A DNA stretch of 64,000 nucleotides from Mactromeris polynyma (lineage: Eukaryota; Mollusca; Bivalvia; Venerida; Mactridae), in assembly GCA_032209605.1 (NCBI GenBank), contig JASFXZ010000014.1, forward strand, positions 15,023,231-15,087,230. Direction: 5' to 3'. Of this stretch, positions 21,701 to 27,787 are shown one piece after another. Under the pieces are notes generated by a model, which saw nothing but the letters and a program-made list of their open reading frames with translations, did not search any database and was not told the origin of the DNA. Each line of letters opens with the position of its first letter. Position 1 is the first letter of the stretch. The translations under genes and the position numbers were made by a program.

Positions 21701-24250
21701 CCAATATGTACCTTTTTTCACCGCAGTGTATAGCCTATTATAGTATAGTACATTATGCCTATTATGTACCTTTTTTCATCAAATTGGACACAGTGTATGT
21801 TTAATTAATAATAGCTCAATCTGAAACAGAACAAGAATAAATAAATAAGCATAGCTCCTAAATAAAGTTCCATGATGCTTAATGTTAATGACCTTTACGA
21901 TTTATACGCTTTGAAAACATCACTTTTAAAAATAAAAATGTAATTGATTAGCTATGGTGTCTTACGTTGGAATCAAAACATCCTAACTCGTAAATCAACT
22001 GACCATTTTCATCAATGGACGTCTCCATACCACATTTCTGAAATTACATTCAAACATGTACAATACATATATTGTATTTATCTCTGTCATACTATAAATA
22101 TGACATTTTTTCTCTTATACGTTATTGCGGAATAATTTGAGGATAAATTAAAGATGTAATTACTAATGTTTTGGTGACTGTACGCGGCATGCAAAGGGTC
22201 GTAAATAGTTTAATGCTGAAAACGTATATAGGTACATGTAAACTATACTTGGGTTGTTCTGGCAGTTTTACAAGAGGTTTACTGAAAGGATGAGAAATAA
22301 AATTGGACATTGTTGGACCTACCTCTCCTGGGAAACACTTTGTGACCTGCGAGCAAATTCTGGGGTGAGCAACAGCAGCACAATTCAGACACGACAGAGC
22401 GTCAACTGTAACACATACAATATTACATTGAAAACACGTACATACTCGTACAACATACAGTCGGACCTCATTTATTCGACATCCCTCTGTCCGAATACTC
22501 GGTATCCTTCGAAATAAATATCAGGTCCCGATGTATCTTCTTATGCACGTCGAATTAAAATGGGCTAATCGAAACCATGTATCATTCGAATAAAACTTCG
22601 GACCCGATGAATTCGAATGAACGAGATTTGACTGAATATCCGAATCGACCGCTCTTTCTATTCTATTTTCGTCAGTATAACAAACTTTCAATGAATGTGA
22701 ATTTATTTAATTGTTTTTTACTTTAACAATAAGAAAACCAGACGCGCTTAGGCGCGCTGGTTAAAAATAAGGTAGGGAATGTCACATTCACAAATCCACA
22801 CCTCTATGGCTAGCTTCCTGGGTCCTGAAATATAATCACTAAGATATTAAATGATATTTTTAGATAGTTTCGCATTTATGTCATTTATAGTTTGATAGTA
22901 TTGATACTTACTTGTTTCTAACTACAGACGAGTATGTTACATTTTCACAGTAAGAAATAAAAAACACGTCTTACACTACAGTTTCATGTGTTACGAAACA
23001 CAAACATCTTGCAGTGAGCAACACTCAAGTATTTGACAGTTGGCATGGTGTTTTATTTACAATTTTAATTTGCAGTGCAATCTCCCCAGAGCGGCCCTCT
23101 GCTGTGCAACAACACATATTCTACAAAAGTATACCTTTTTCTGGTGTAAACTATTACTACCAATTCAATCTCTTAACATATATTAATAACATCTCAACAA
23201 TTAACGAAATTTGCACCTCCCAAAATGTGTTGCTAGGGGGAGGAAGCATGGCATCAAAGTTGCAATGTTTCAGAAGTTACCATTTCGAATTTCCACACTC
23301 AACTGACCAACAAAGAGAATCCAGACCAACATTCGTCCTAAAATAAGAAATATTTTCAGTAAAACAAAGACAGCATATTGCCAGTGTGTTACCAAATGGC
23401 AAATTAAGTGCTCCTGAATGGTACATCTACTCTTGATACAGAGAATTTTACACGAATTTAAATAACACGTGCACGTGTTCCTGCATGGCAAATCTATTCT
23501 TGATACAGAATATTTTACACGAATTTAAATAACACGTGCACGTGTTCCTGCATGGCAAATCTATTCTTGATACAGTGTATTTTACACGAATTTAAATAAC
23601 ACGTGCACGTGTTCCTGCATGGCAAATCTATTCTTGATACAGAGTATTTTACACGAATTTAAATAACACGTGCACGTGTTCCTGCATGGCAAATCTATTC
23701 TTGATACAGAGTATTTTATACGAATTTAAATAACACGTGAACGTGTTCCTCCTGCAAAGCAAATCTTCTCTTGATACAGATATTGCATGAATTTTAATAA
23801 CACGTGCACGTGTTCCTGTAAGGTAAATCTACTCTTGATGATTTACATTGAACGCATTAAATACAATAAATAACAAATTTATATATTCTAAAAAACAGCT
23901 GGATGAAACAAGTCCCACAACTCGATCATAGTGCATACTGAACAGGATTAGAAATTGCATAAGTGCAAATAGGCCAATAGAAAGTGCATTGTAAATTGAA
24001 AGTGCATTTTCAACTCCAATGGTGACGAAAATGGAATAAAATTAACTTGATCAGAATTGAAATCCGACGACGATCCACTGAGAGTAATACACATCTCGTC
24101 ATGTCAGATAATCACAAAAGTTATATAATAATGATAAACATAAGACAATAGAGCTACTCACCAGTGCCATCCATATTGTTTCCCACGACTGACAAAGCAT
24201 AGTGTACACGCACCAAAAGCAGGGCAGATAACAAAGTTAAGTGATCTTCA
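6554..24250 (-). CDS. Secreted Ly6-Ly6-ShK-ShK-(Thr/Pro repeat)-5x MIB/HERC2 protein, 17 exons
   Basis: Seventeen minus-strand exons join in consistent phase into about 812 residues, ending at TAA 6554-6556. Order: hydrophobic leader (exon 1), Ly6 domain 1 (exons 2-4), Ly6 domain 2 (exons 5-7), two ShK six-cysteine domains (exons 8-9), eight APYTHTTPTF-like decapeptides (exon 9), then five MIB/HERC2 domains (exons 10-17) joined by Thr/Pro-rich linkers. Ly6 and ShK are disulphide-rich extracellular modules. The MIB/HERC2 signature VVRGPDW..DGxGxGTV..W..YR.G is clear. Known MIB/HERC2 proteins are mainly intracellular ubiquitin ligases, but no RING, HECT or ankyrin repeats occur here. NxT/NxS sequons (NNIT, NSTG, NGTY) also suit secretion. 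No transmembrane helix or GPI tail is seen after the last domain, so a soluble extracellular protein, perhaps in mucus, shell matrix or haemolymph, is inferred. The function is unknown. The initiator Met is missing from exon 1. Confidence 0.85.
7004..7137 (+). repeat. 15-bp tandem repeat, GGAATGGAACAGAAC type
   Basis: About eight degenerate head-to-tail units of GGAATNGAACAGAAC. Units vary by substitutions (GGAATTG, GGAATAG). The 94-residue open frame over it (repeating MEQNGIEQN) is a by-product of a period divisible by three. Confidence 0.75.
7306..7547 (+). mobile_element. tRNA-derived SINE (family S2)
   Basis: The head GCCATCGTAGCCGAGTGGTAATGG resembles a class-II tRNA 5' half. The tail contains CCCAGGTGTCCGACTACGCC, ACGACCCTGGCTTTCTCTGTG and ACTTAAAGCCACGTTAC. 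The same tail (ACATGACCCGGACTGTTTAT, GACTTAAAGCCCTAGCATC) recurs at 25371-25660. Confidence 0.7.
9731..9988 (-). CDS. Exon 16: MIB/HERC2 domain 4 second half, linker, domain 5 first half
   Basis: 86 codons, phase 0 at both ends. It starts DGNGEGTVTDTSLPGWVGVH, ends domain 4 with YRNGLSGVHDV, passes through a PPPTVKTTPPTTSPPPT linker, and opens domain 5 with VGALVQRGRDWRYGTQ. The acceptor is CTGAAATTTAG and the donor CAG|GTTAG. The linker suggests flexible, O-glycosylated spacing. Confidence 0.85.
10209..10402 (+). mobile_element. CAGT-ended MITE, family 2
   Basis: The element opens ACAGTCAGACCTCGTTTATT and closes GAATGAGCGAGTTCCGACTG, giving imperfect inverted ends. The interior contains ATATAAGTATCAGGTCTCGATGT. 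It is a close relative of 22457-22634 and of pieces at 38123 and 51818. Confidence 0.7.
10520..10578 (-). CDS. Exon 15: MIB/HERC2 domain 4 first half
   Basis: 59 nt (2+57) encoding NLHVGDRVVRGPGWRYGTQ, with acceptor ATAATTTTCAG and donor CAG|GTAGG. The first codon is completed by the T ending exon 14. It is the same length and phase as exon 12, the equivalent piece of domain 2. Confidence 0.85.
10918..10995 (-). mobile_element. tRNA-like SINE fragment
   Basis: Read on the minus strand it shows TCAGGGCTTAACGCTGCTGAC and a B-box-like ATGGGTTCGATCCCTCG. It is a degenerate tRNA-derived head in intron 14, with no intact tRNA fold. Confidence 0.5.
12033..12287 (-). CDS. Exon 14: complete MIB/HERC2 domain 3 in one exon
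   Basis: 255 nt (2+252+1). The acceptor is CCTCACCATCAG and the donor CCAT|GTAAGT. It encodes LLNGDIVVRGPDWNGG directly continuous with DGNSTGTVIDVSKRDW, then TDTYRYGENNIYEV and a Thr-rich linker. Unlike the other four domains, no intron separates the VVRGPDW half from the DGxxxGTV half. Confidence 0.85.
12384..12645 (+). mobile_element. tRNA-derived SINE (family S3) with conserved tail
   Basis: The head CCCGGTTAGCTCAGTCGGTA with B box TGGGTTCGAAATCCC looks like a tRNA, but the anticodon stem is mispaired (CTCGA versus TTTAG). A tail follows with AGCAGGTTAGTATCAGTC, CACAGGTTAGGTCAATTTAC and AACTGAAATACTATTGAGAA. Related tail sequence appears at 30045, 34340 and 38210. It lies in intron 13 and is not a functional tRNA. 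Confidence 0.65.
12679..12862 (-). CDS. Exon 13: MIB/HERC2 domain 2 second half
   Basis: 184 nt (183+1) encoding SGNGTGTVLSITGSNKILVY, then WNDTGLNNTYIYGENGTYEL, then a Met/Thr-rich linker. The acceptor is GTTTTCTAG and the donor TTTTG|GTAACA. NNT and NGT sequons are present. The usual Asp of DGxGxGTV is Ser here, and the usual YR is YI. Confidence 0.85.
13570..13710 (+). mobile_element. Pogo-like MITE, family 1, truncated, next to exon 12
   Basis: It starts ACAGTAAAACCTCATTTAAA, contains AATAATAAGACCACC, and loses its far end near 13705. It ends less than 25 bp from the donor of exon 12. Confidence 0.65.
13727..13785 (-). CDS. Exon 12: MIB/HERC2 domain 2 first half
   Basis: 59 nt encoding PLSIGNEVVPGPDWIGGNE after a split Val codon. 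The acceptor is TATATTTTAG and the donor GAG|GTAAGT. The conserved VVRGPDW reads VVPGPDW. Confidence 0.85.
14127..14361 (-). CDS. Exon 11: MIB/HERC2 domain 1 second half and linker
   Basis: 235 nt. It starts DGDGPGTVINTNEASNSTIL, continues VQVLWYLTNITDSYRVGANG, and ends with a Ser/Ala/Thr-rich linker containing PVSSATTSSSATTAF. The acceptor is TTGTCTACAG and the donor CCGG|GTATTT. NST and NIT sequons are present. Confidence 0.85.
14411..14560 (+). mobile_element. tRNA-like SINE
   Basis: The tRNA-like head includes GGGCTGTCACCCAGAAGG and B-box-like GTGCGGGTTTGATTCCCTA. The tail contains GGACAAGTTAGTACTGGTAG. It lies in intron 10. Confidence 0.55.
15267..15440 (+). mobile_element. tRNA-like SINE
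   Basis: The head ATTGCTCAGTTGGTGGAGTG followed by GGGAGGTCGTGGCTCCCA resembles a tRNA D arm and variable region. A non-tRNA tail follows, containing GGGTAGTACCAGACGATGAT. It is intronic. Confidence 0.5.
15510..15610 (-). CDS. Exon 10: linker and MIB/HERC2 domain 1 first half
   Basis: 101 nt (2+99): YTTVGTTTAKAFYVNFNIGD and then YVVRGPDWLSGNQ. The acceptor is ATCATATATCAG and the donor CAG|GTATG. It joins the Thr/Pro repeat to the first MIB/HERC2 domain. Confidence 0.85.
15690..15890 (+). repeat. Short tandem repeat, CACGAATCACGATTTCAAC type
   Basis: About eight degenerate copies of a 21-22 bp unit. ACGATTTCAATTTCACGAAT alternates with ACAATTTCAACTTCACGAAT. The open frame across it (NSRFQLHESRFQFHES) has no splice support. 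It lies in the intron between exons 10 and 9. Confidence 0.7.
16266..16572 (-). CDS. Exon 9: end of ShK domain 2 and eight Thr/Pro decapeptides
   Basis: 307 nt (306+1). It starts QAKSYGCLDYCGFCPG, supplying the last three cysteines of ShK domain 2. It then runs through eight decapeptides, six APYTHTTPTF and two PPYTHTTPT/VF, ending FPPG. The acceptor is CTCTGAATTAG and the donor CCAG|GTGAG. The decapeptides are mucin-like, and copy number is likely to vary among individuals. Confidence 0.85.
16273..16512 (-). repeat. 30-bp coding minisatellite, 8 copies
   Basis: Eight exact-length 30-bp units in frame. On the plus strand, units differ at a G/A site (GCAAAGGTCGG versus GCAAAAGTCGG) that alternates over the later copies, suggesting expansion by 60-bp pairs. 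The two units next to the donor have GG in place of GC. Confidence 0.9.
16930..17120 (-). CDS. Exon 8: ShK domain 1 and start of ShK domain 2
   Basis: 191 nt (2+189). Domain 1 runs ICSDEDTCSLLMASFDVC to FCKKTCGLC, six cysteines ending in the ShK hallmark C..TCGLC. Domain 2 starts TCQDTRFDCEYIYKYFDMC and finishes in exon 9. The acceptor is TTCGTTACAG and the donor CCT|GTAAGT. ShK modules occur in many secreted enzymes and matrix proteins as well as in channel-blocking peptides, and nothing here shows channel activity. Confidence 0.88.
18012..18123 (-). CDS. Exon 7: C-terminal part of Ly6 domain 2
   Basis: 112 nt (111+1). It encodes HCAGQNLDPLIVIGKRTVHI and then CSDCCQADLCNVQCENA, with the CC....CN ending typical of Ly6/uPAR domains. 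The acceptor is TTTTGTTGCAG and the donor GCTG|GTAAG. Length and phase match exon 4. Confidence 0.88.
18627..20087 (+). repeat. 41/42-bp minisatellite array, about 35 copies
   Basis: The unit contains TATATTGGTCCCAGACAAAA, then CGTACATCCYCAAACGCTGT. The first eleven or so copies are 41 bp. Later copies add one base (CTGTACTATATT instead of CTGTATATATT) and are 42 bp. Copies also differ at CCTC versus CCCC, and one copy near 19560 reads CCAACATCC. The array lies in the intron between exons 6 and 7 and ends 32 bp from the exon 6 donor. Long open frames here (up to 534 residues, plus a reverse one) are repeat artefacts. Confidence 0.95.
20119..20190 (-). CDS. Exon 6: middle of Ly6 domain 2
   Basis: 72 nt, phase 0, encoding VCYNEVTLEFQKDRLVTSGC and then QSKH. 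The acceptor is TTTTTTAACTCTAG and the donor CAT|GTAAGT. It is identical in length and phase to exon 3. Confidence 0.88.
20600..20694 (-). CDS. Exon 5: N-terminal part of Ly6 domain 2
   Basis: 95 nt (2+93) encoding YPVERGPICYSCGNLFEGTP and then CHHIEHCEKYE. The CxxC start is typical of Ly6. The acceptor is TTTGATGCCTAG and the donor GAG|GTACAC. Confidence 0.88.
21028..21139 (-). CDS. Exon 4: C-terminal part of Ly6 domain 1
   Basis: 112 nt (111+1) encoding TCSLIDSTTPDYCNQFFSCH and then SCCDDRDLCNVQGCNST. CCDDRDLCN is the Ly6 hallmark. The acceptor is CCTATTTCAG and the donor ACTG|GTAATG. Confidence 0.88.
21278..21742 (+). repeat. 39/40-bp minisatellite array, 12 copies
   Basis: The unit has TTTCACCGCAGTGTATAGCC then TATTACCAATATGTACCTT. 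Copies differ in T-run length and in CCAATATG versus CCGACATG. It lies in the intron between exons 3 and 4. The serial 61-residue open frames over it are artefacts. Confidence 0.93.
21966..22037 (-). CDS. Exon 3: middle of Ly6 domain 1
   Basis: 72 nt, phase 0, encoding KCGMETSIDENGQLIYELGC and then FDSN. The acceptor is TGTAATTTCAG and the donor AAC|GTAAGA. Confidence 0.88.
22323..22405 (-). CDS. Exon 2: N-terminal part of Ly6 domain 1
   Basis: 83 nt (2+81) encoding DALSCLNCAAVAHPRICSQV and then TKCFPGE. The CxxC start of Ly6 directly follows the leader exon. The acceptor is TTGTGTTACAG-like and the donor GAG|GTAGGT. Confidence 0.88.
22457..22634 (+). mobile_element. CAGT-ended MITE, family 2
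   Basis: Begins ACAGTCGGACCTCATTTATT and ends GAATGAACGAGATTTGACTG. The interior AATATCAGGTCCCGATGTAT matches the element at 10209-10402. It lies in intron 1. Confidence 0.7.
23405..23840 (+). repeat. 67-bp tandem array with E-box palindromes
   Basis: About 6.5 copies of a unit with CTATTCTTGATACAGAGTAT and ACACGAATTTAAATAACACG. The perfect 16-bp palindrome AACACGTGCACGTGTT starts at 23464, 23531, 23598, 23665 and 23799, with one variant (AACACGTGAACGTGTT) at 23732. Spacing is exactly 67 bp throughout. Each perfect palindrome has two overlapping CACGTG E-boxes. It lies in intron 1, about 330 bp downstream of the leader exon. Confidence 0.9.
24162..24250 (-). CDS. Exon 1 (or 2): signal-peptide exon of the Ly6-ShK-MIB/HERC2 gene
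   Basis: It ends ACTG|GTGAGT at 24162, phase 1, matching exon 2. In frame it reads HLTLLSALLLVRVHYALSVV and then GNNMDGT, a hydrophobic leader and probable cleavage region. No ATG lies in this frame before an upstream TAA at about 24267. The initiator is therefore probably in an unseen upstream exon, or this allele or assembly carries a frameshift. The 5' limit of 24250 is approximate. Confidence 0.6.
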
Positions 24251-24419
24251 ACTATCGAAGTTACTTGTTATCATGTTCAGTTGTGGCTTGAAGGACGAGA
24301 GCAGTGCGTGATCGTATATTCATAGATATGTATGTGTTTCTATCAAACTGGTCAATGAACTCAGACCTTTATGTCAAATTATTTGCAACTGCAGCAAATA
24401 TGTAATACTATGATAGTGC

Positions 24420-24605
24420 ACAATCTGAATAGCGGCTCTCTTAAACATCTATCTCTGTTCAAGAACAGAATCAATTTTTCCTGTCGTTTTTTTATCAATT
24501 TTCATCTCTCAAGAGCAACAACCTTTAACAACAGCCACAATACGTGTCTCCAAAAGGGTGTTGCCCCAGAGGGACTGTGCTGCACACACATTGTATAGCA
24601 CTTGA
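24420..24605 (+). mobile_element. MITE-like repeat, family 3 (CAGTGCAACCTCTC type), diverged
   Basis: It contains CTCAAGAGCAACAACCTTTA, CACAATACGTGTCTCCAAAA and GTGTTGCCCCAGAGGGACTG. These motifs are shared with 32150-32300, 33755-33905 and 42470-42652. It lies upstream of the leader exon. Confidence 0.5.
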
Positions 24606-24639
24606 GTGCTATATAAAGTACAGTAGTCGTAGTGAACGA

Positions 24640-24835
24640 AGGGATGAGCGCCAGCAGACACCCGACCTGAAGGTCGTAATTCGATGTCCACAGTGAGCGG
24701 GCTTCAATCATGAACATTGTACTCTCTGAATTTGGTGCGAGTCCTGGTATGTAACCCAGGAAGCAGTCATCAAGAGTGATTAGTATAAGTTATGAGAAAC
24801 ACTCGATGTAAAATAAATAAGTTTAAACTTAAGCC
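24640..24835 (+). mobile_element. tRNA-derived SINE (family S1), diverged
   Basis: The head ACCTGAAGGTCGTAATTCGATG is degraded. The tail GGTATGTAACCCAGGAAGCA, GTCATCAAGAGTGATTAGTA and an AAATAAATAAGTTTAAACTT end match the SINEs at 4902 and 27094. Confidence 0.65.
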
Positions 24836-25370
24836 CCTAAATTCCGTTTGTGCAAAGTAGGCCTGCATGCACAATGGAATTGTAGTGAACTTATTGTTAT
24901 CTTTAATCTTATGACCTTGCTGCTTGAATGAGGAAGCGTTCGTAATGTAGTACTGAAAGTTCGTCACCACAATGTATATTCAGGTCACTGAGGTTGGTGG
25001 GGTAATAAAGATAGAGTAAATGTATGCACTGGAAATGGTAATCAGCATTTGAGATCAAACTGCGTGTATAGTAGAATCACCATCAAATATATGTATACAT
25101 CCGAGTAATAAGATGATACTGTTTTATTGACAACTTGAACTATGGCATCAGCCGTAAAAATACATTGAAATATTTCATATCATCCAAAATAAGAGCTTGT
25201 ATTTTTAGATTATAAAAAGTGCAATATTCTGAAATTTATATCGTGTATTGAATATCTTGTCTTTAGTATGCTATGTTTCGGCGAAATGAGGTACGTAGCG
25301 GAGTATTTGAGCCCCCCCCCTCCCCCTTATATAGTGTAATACTCGTAGCTTCTATATTAGTTCCATTTTC

Positions 25371-25660
25371 GATGGGACTCCGTGGTCGAGTGGTTACACT
25401 TGCAGACTTCATATCACTTCGCCTCTCATCACTGCATGTTCTGATACCACCGCGGATTTTGATTGTTTACATGAGGAAGCTAGTCACCTGTTTTACAGAA
25501 GGCCGGTGATTCCACCCAGGTTTCCACCAGGGCCTATGATACCAGCGGAAGGGGAAACTATGAGTCAACTCGGCCACACTTATAACTGTATAAGTCGCTA
25601 CATGACCCGGACTGTTTATATGACTTAAAGCCCTAGCATCAAACAAAATACAACAGAAAA
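25371..25660 (+). mobile_element. tRNA-derived SINE (family S2)
   Basis: The head ACTCCGTGGTCGAGTGGTTA is tRNA-Leu/Ser-like. The tail contains TGATTCCACCCAGGTTTCCA, GGAAGGGGAAACTATGAGTC and CTACATGACCCGGACTGTTT. It is preceded by a C-rich run at 25313-25327. Confidence 0.7.
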
Positions 25661-27093
25661 TTGAGACAAGGCATCAAAGTCGCCTGGAAAATGATGCTTC
25701 GCTCTCGCCGAGGCCTTACGTGTTACAGAACTGCATTGCCAATATATATTCAGTACATTTAAAAACGGAGTTTTTGTTCTGTGAAATATTTGTAAAGTGT
25801 CATTTTATATCGTTTAGAACTCATATAAGATGAACCTGTTGACTGTAAAAGATACAGCGTACATCTTGTACTTACATGAAATAGTATAGTGTACGTCATT
25901 TTCTTTTATTCCTACGTGAGTCCAGGAAACTTGAAACAATCTGTATGGTGTGTTCTTCAAGGGGCCAAGGGTGGTCTTATTACTGAGGTTTTACTGTATC
26001 TTATAGAAGCCAATGTCTAGCTCCTAATTGAGTGAAATAATGGAAAATGCATGCGACTGCTAATGTAGCTAAATATTTCTCGGCAACCTTCTGAGGAAAT
26101 GTTTACCTATTACCTATTTACTTCAATTATTGTTAAAACATGTCACTATGTGCCTGTCATCCATTGTTAAATTGTCATGCTGATTGTTGGAACAATGCTT
26201 AACTTCCTAGAATTATACTAAATATGTACTTAAATTGCCATTAAAACACAACTATTTCACTAGGTCTTCATTTTGTTCCAAGTGTTTAACGCGTTTTATT
26301 GTTACAAATGAGTGACTCATTCATAAAAAAATCAAGCCTTGGTATTCATATTTCATTATCGATTATTAAGTTTAGGAAATTATGTTTGAGAATAAAAATA
26401 TAATTATTTCTTTACAATGTCGCCGTGCTGATGCAGACAGTTTTTAGTTGCATTTTTAATGGCATGGAGTATAGATATTATATACTTTAATTGATTCATA
26501 TGATACTTCTATTATAAACTTGTTTAACTAAAATTGCTTCCTGTAAAAATAAATGTTGCTCTGGCAACCCTGACATGTCGGAATAGGAGTTGTGTAACCA
26601 AGACCACAATACCATTCTGGCTACTGACTATAATAAAATAATGCGGGAAGCTGGTGTCATAAAAACTGTCTCAATTTAAAACTTTAAATAACAAATTCCA
26701 GTTTTATGTTTTCCTTTTTATTACAAATGATCAAATGCTGTTCAATTGCTTAACATACATGTATAAGTAAATATTTAGTAAAATAACATACAGCAAACAA
26801 GGTCAACATAATTCTATACATAGTTCAACCAGATGTTCCCAGAAGTTGGGCATACTGGTAATTGTAACAGCCAATTCATTCAATACAGCATAATATATTT
26901 AACAGACAACATTTTTTTACATGACAGTGATTTGCATGAAAACATGCTACATATAAATTAATACAATTTCAGTCATACAATTATCAGAGTACATAACCTT
27001 TTTATAAAAAAGGAAGGCAACAAATGGTTAAACACACTTCAATAAGAATCCCAAAGTTTCAAGTAACAGAAAATGAAGTGTTGTGTGATACTA
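25661..27093. other. Intergenic stretch between the two complete genes
   Basis: AT-rich with no exon found. It contains the 3' end of a family 1 MITE (GTGGTCTTATTACTGAGGTTTTACTG at about 25972-25997) and a minus-strand AATAAA at 26717-26722 that could end the coiled-coil gene. Confidence 0.5.
26717..26722 (-). terminator. Candidate polyadenylation signal of the coiled-coil gene
   Basis: Minus-strand AATAAA about 970 nt past the stop at 27691. It would give a long 3' UTR that includes a SINE. No nearer canonical hexamer was noticed, and variant signals were not ruled out. Confidence 0.3.
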
Positions 27094-27310
27094 TAGGGAG
27101 GCGTAGCTGTCGAGAGCTAAGTGCCTGACTCCTAATCCGAAGGTTGTGAGTTCGAGCCCCACGATCAGAGGGGTTTCATCCCCAACTTCTCAATCTCTAA
27201 AGTTTGCTAGAGTACAGTTTGGCTGTCGGGAAGCAGTCCCATCGAGAGCGAAAGTATCAGATGTATGAACTTGTTTCACAAATAAAATAAATAAGTTCAA
27301 ACTAATAGTA
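27094..27310 (+). mobile_element. tRNA-derived SINE (family S1)
   Basis: The head GGGAGGCGTAGCTGTCGAGA has B box GTGAGTTCGAGCCCCAC. The tail contains GGAAGCAGTCCCATCGAGAG and ends AAATAAAATAAATAAGTTC. It is the best-preserved relative of 4902-5120 and sits just downstream of the coiled-coil gene's stop codon. Confidence 0.78.
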
Positions 27311-27690
27311 TATAGTATTGAAAGGAGAGCATAACATTCTTAAGCTTTACTTTTGGAGTAATTAAATCGAAGAATATGGAAATTTCTTAAAGCTGTTTGT
27401 CCAGTGTTTATATACAGTCCCACAACTTAATATAAACTTAATATACATCCCATAAACTCACTCTTTAAAATAACGATAATAGTATAATATTGCCCAGTAT
27501 ACATGTATAATGCTTTCATGTAAGATATGTAGCACATGAAATTATATTAACAGTTATTCAGACAACATATGCTGTAATTTCCCCACAACAGAGTACGATA
27601 TCACAGTTGTAGCTTTTCAAACATCTTGAAGGTCAAGTCACACAAACAGAATCACATCAATGAGTTCTAGCACAAAACAAACATCCATTA

Positions 27691-27787
27691 TCATGTGACA
27701 TGAGGAACAATTATGACTGGTCCTTTCAGAGATCTGAACTTTGCACTGTCCATGTTGGATGATATTTTTCCAGCAATGCTTGAATTT
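27691..27787 (-). CDS. Coiled-coil gene exon 23 (last)
   Basis: 97 nt encoding NSSIAGKISSNMDSAKFRSL, then KGPVIIVPHVT and TGA. The acceptor is GATTATTTCAG. The first base completes an Arg codon split with exon 22. Confidence 0.75.

Noticed and set aside
21311..21733. Series of 61-74 residue open frames
   Set aside because: Shifted readings of the 40-bp array.
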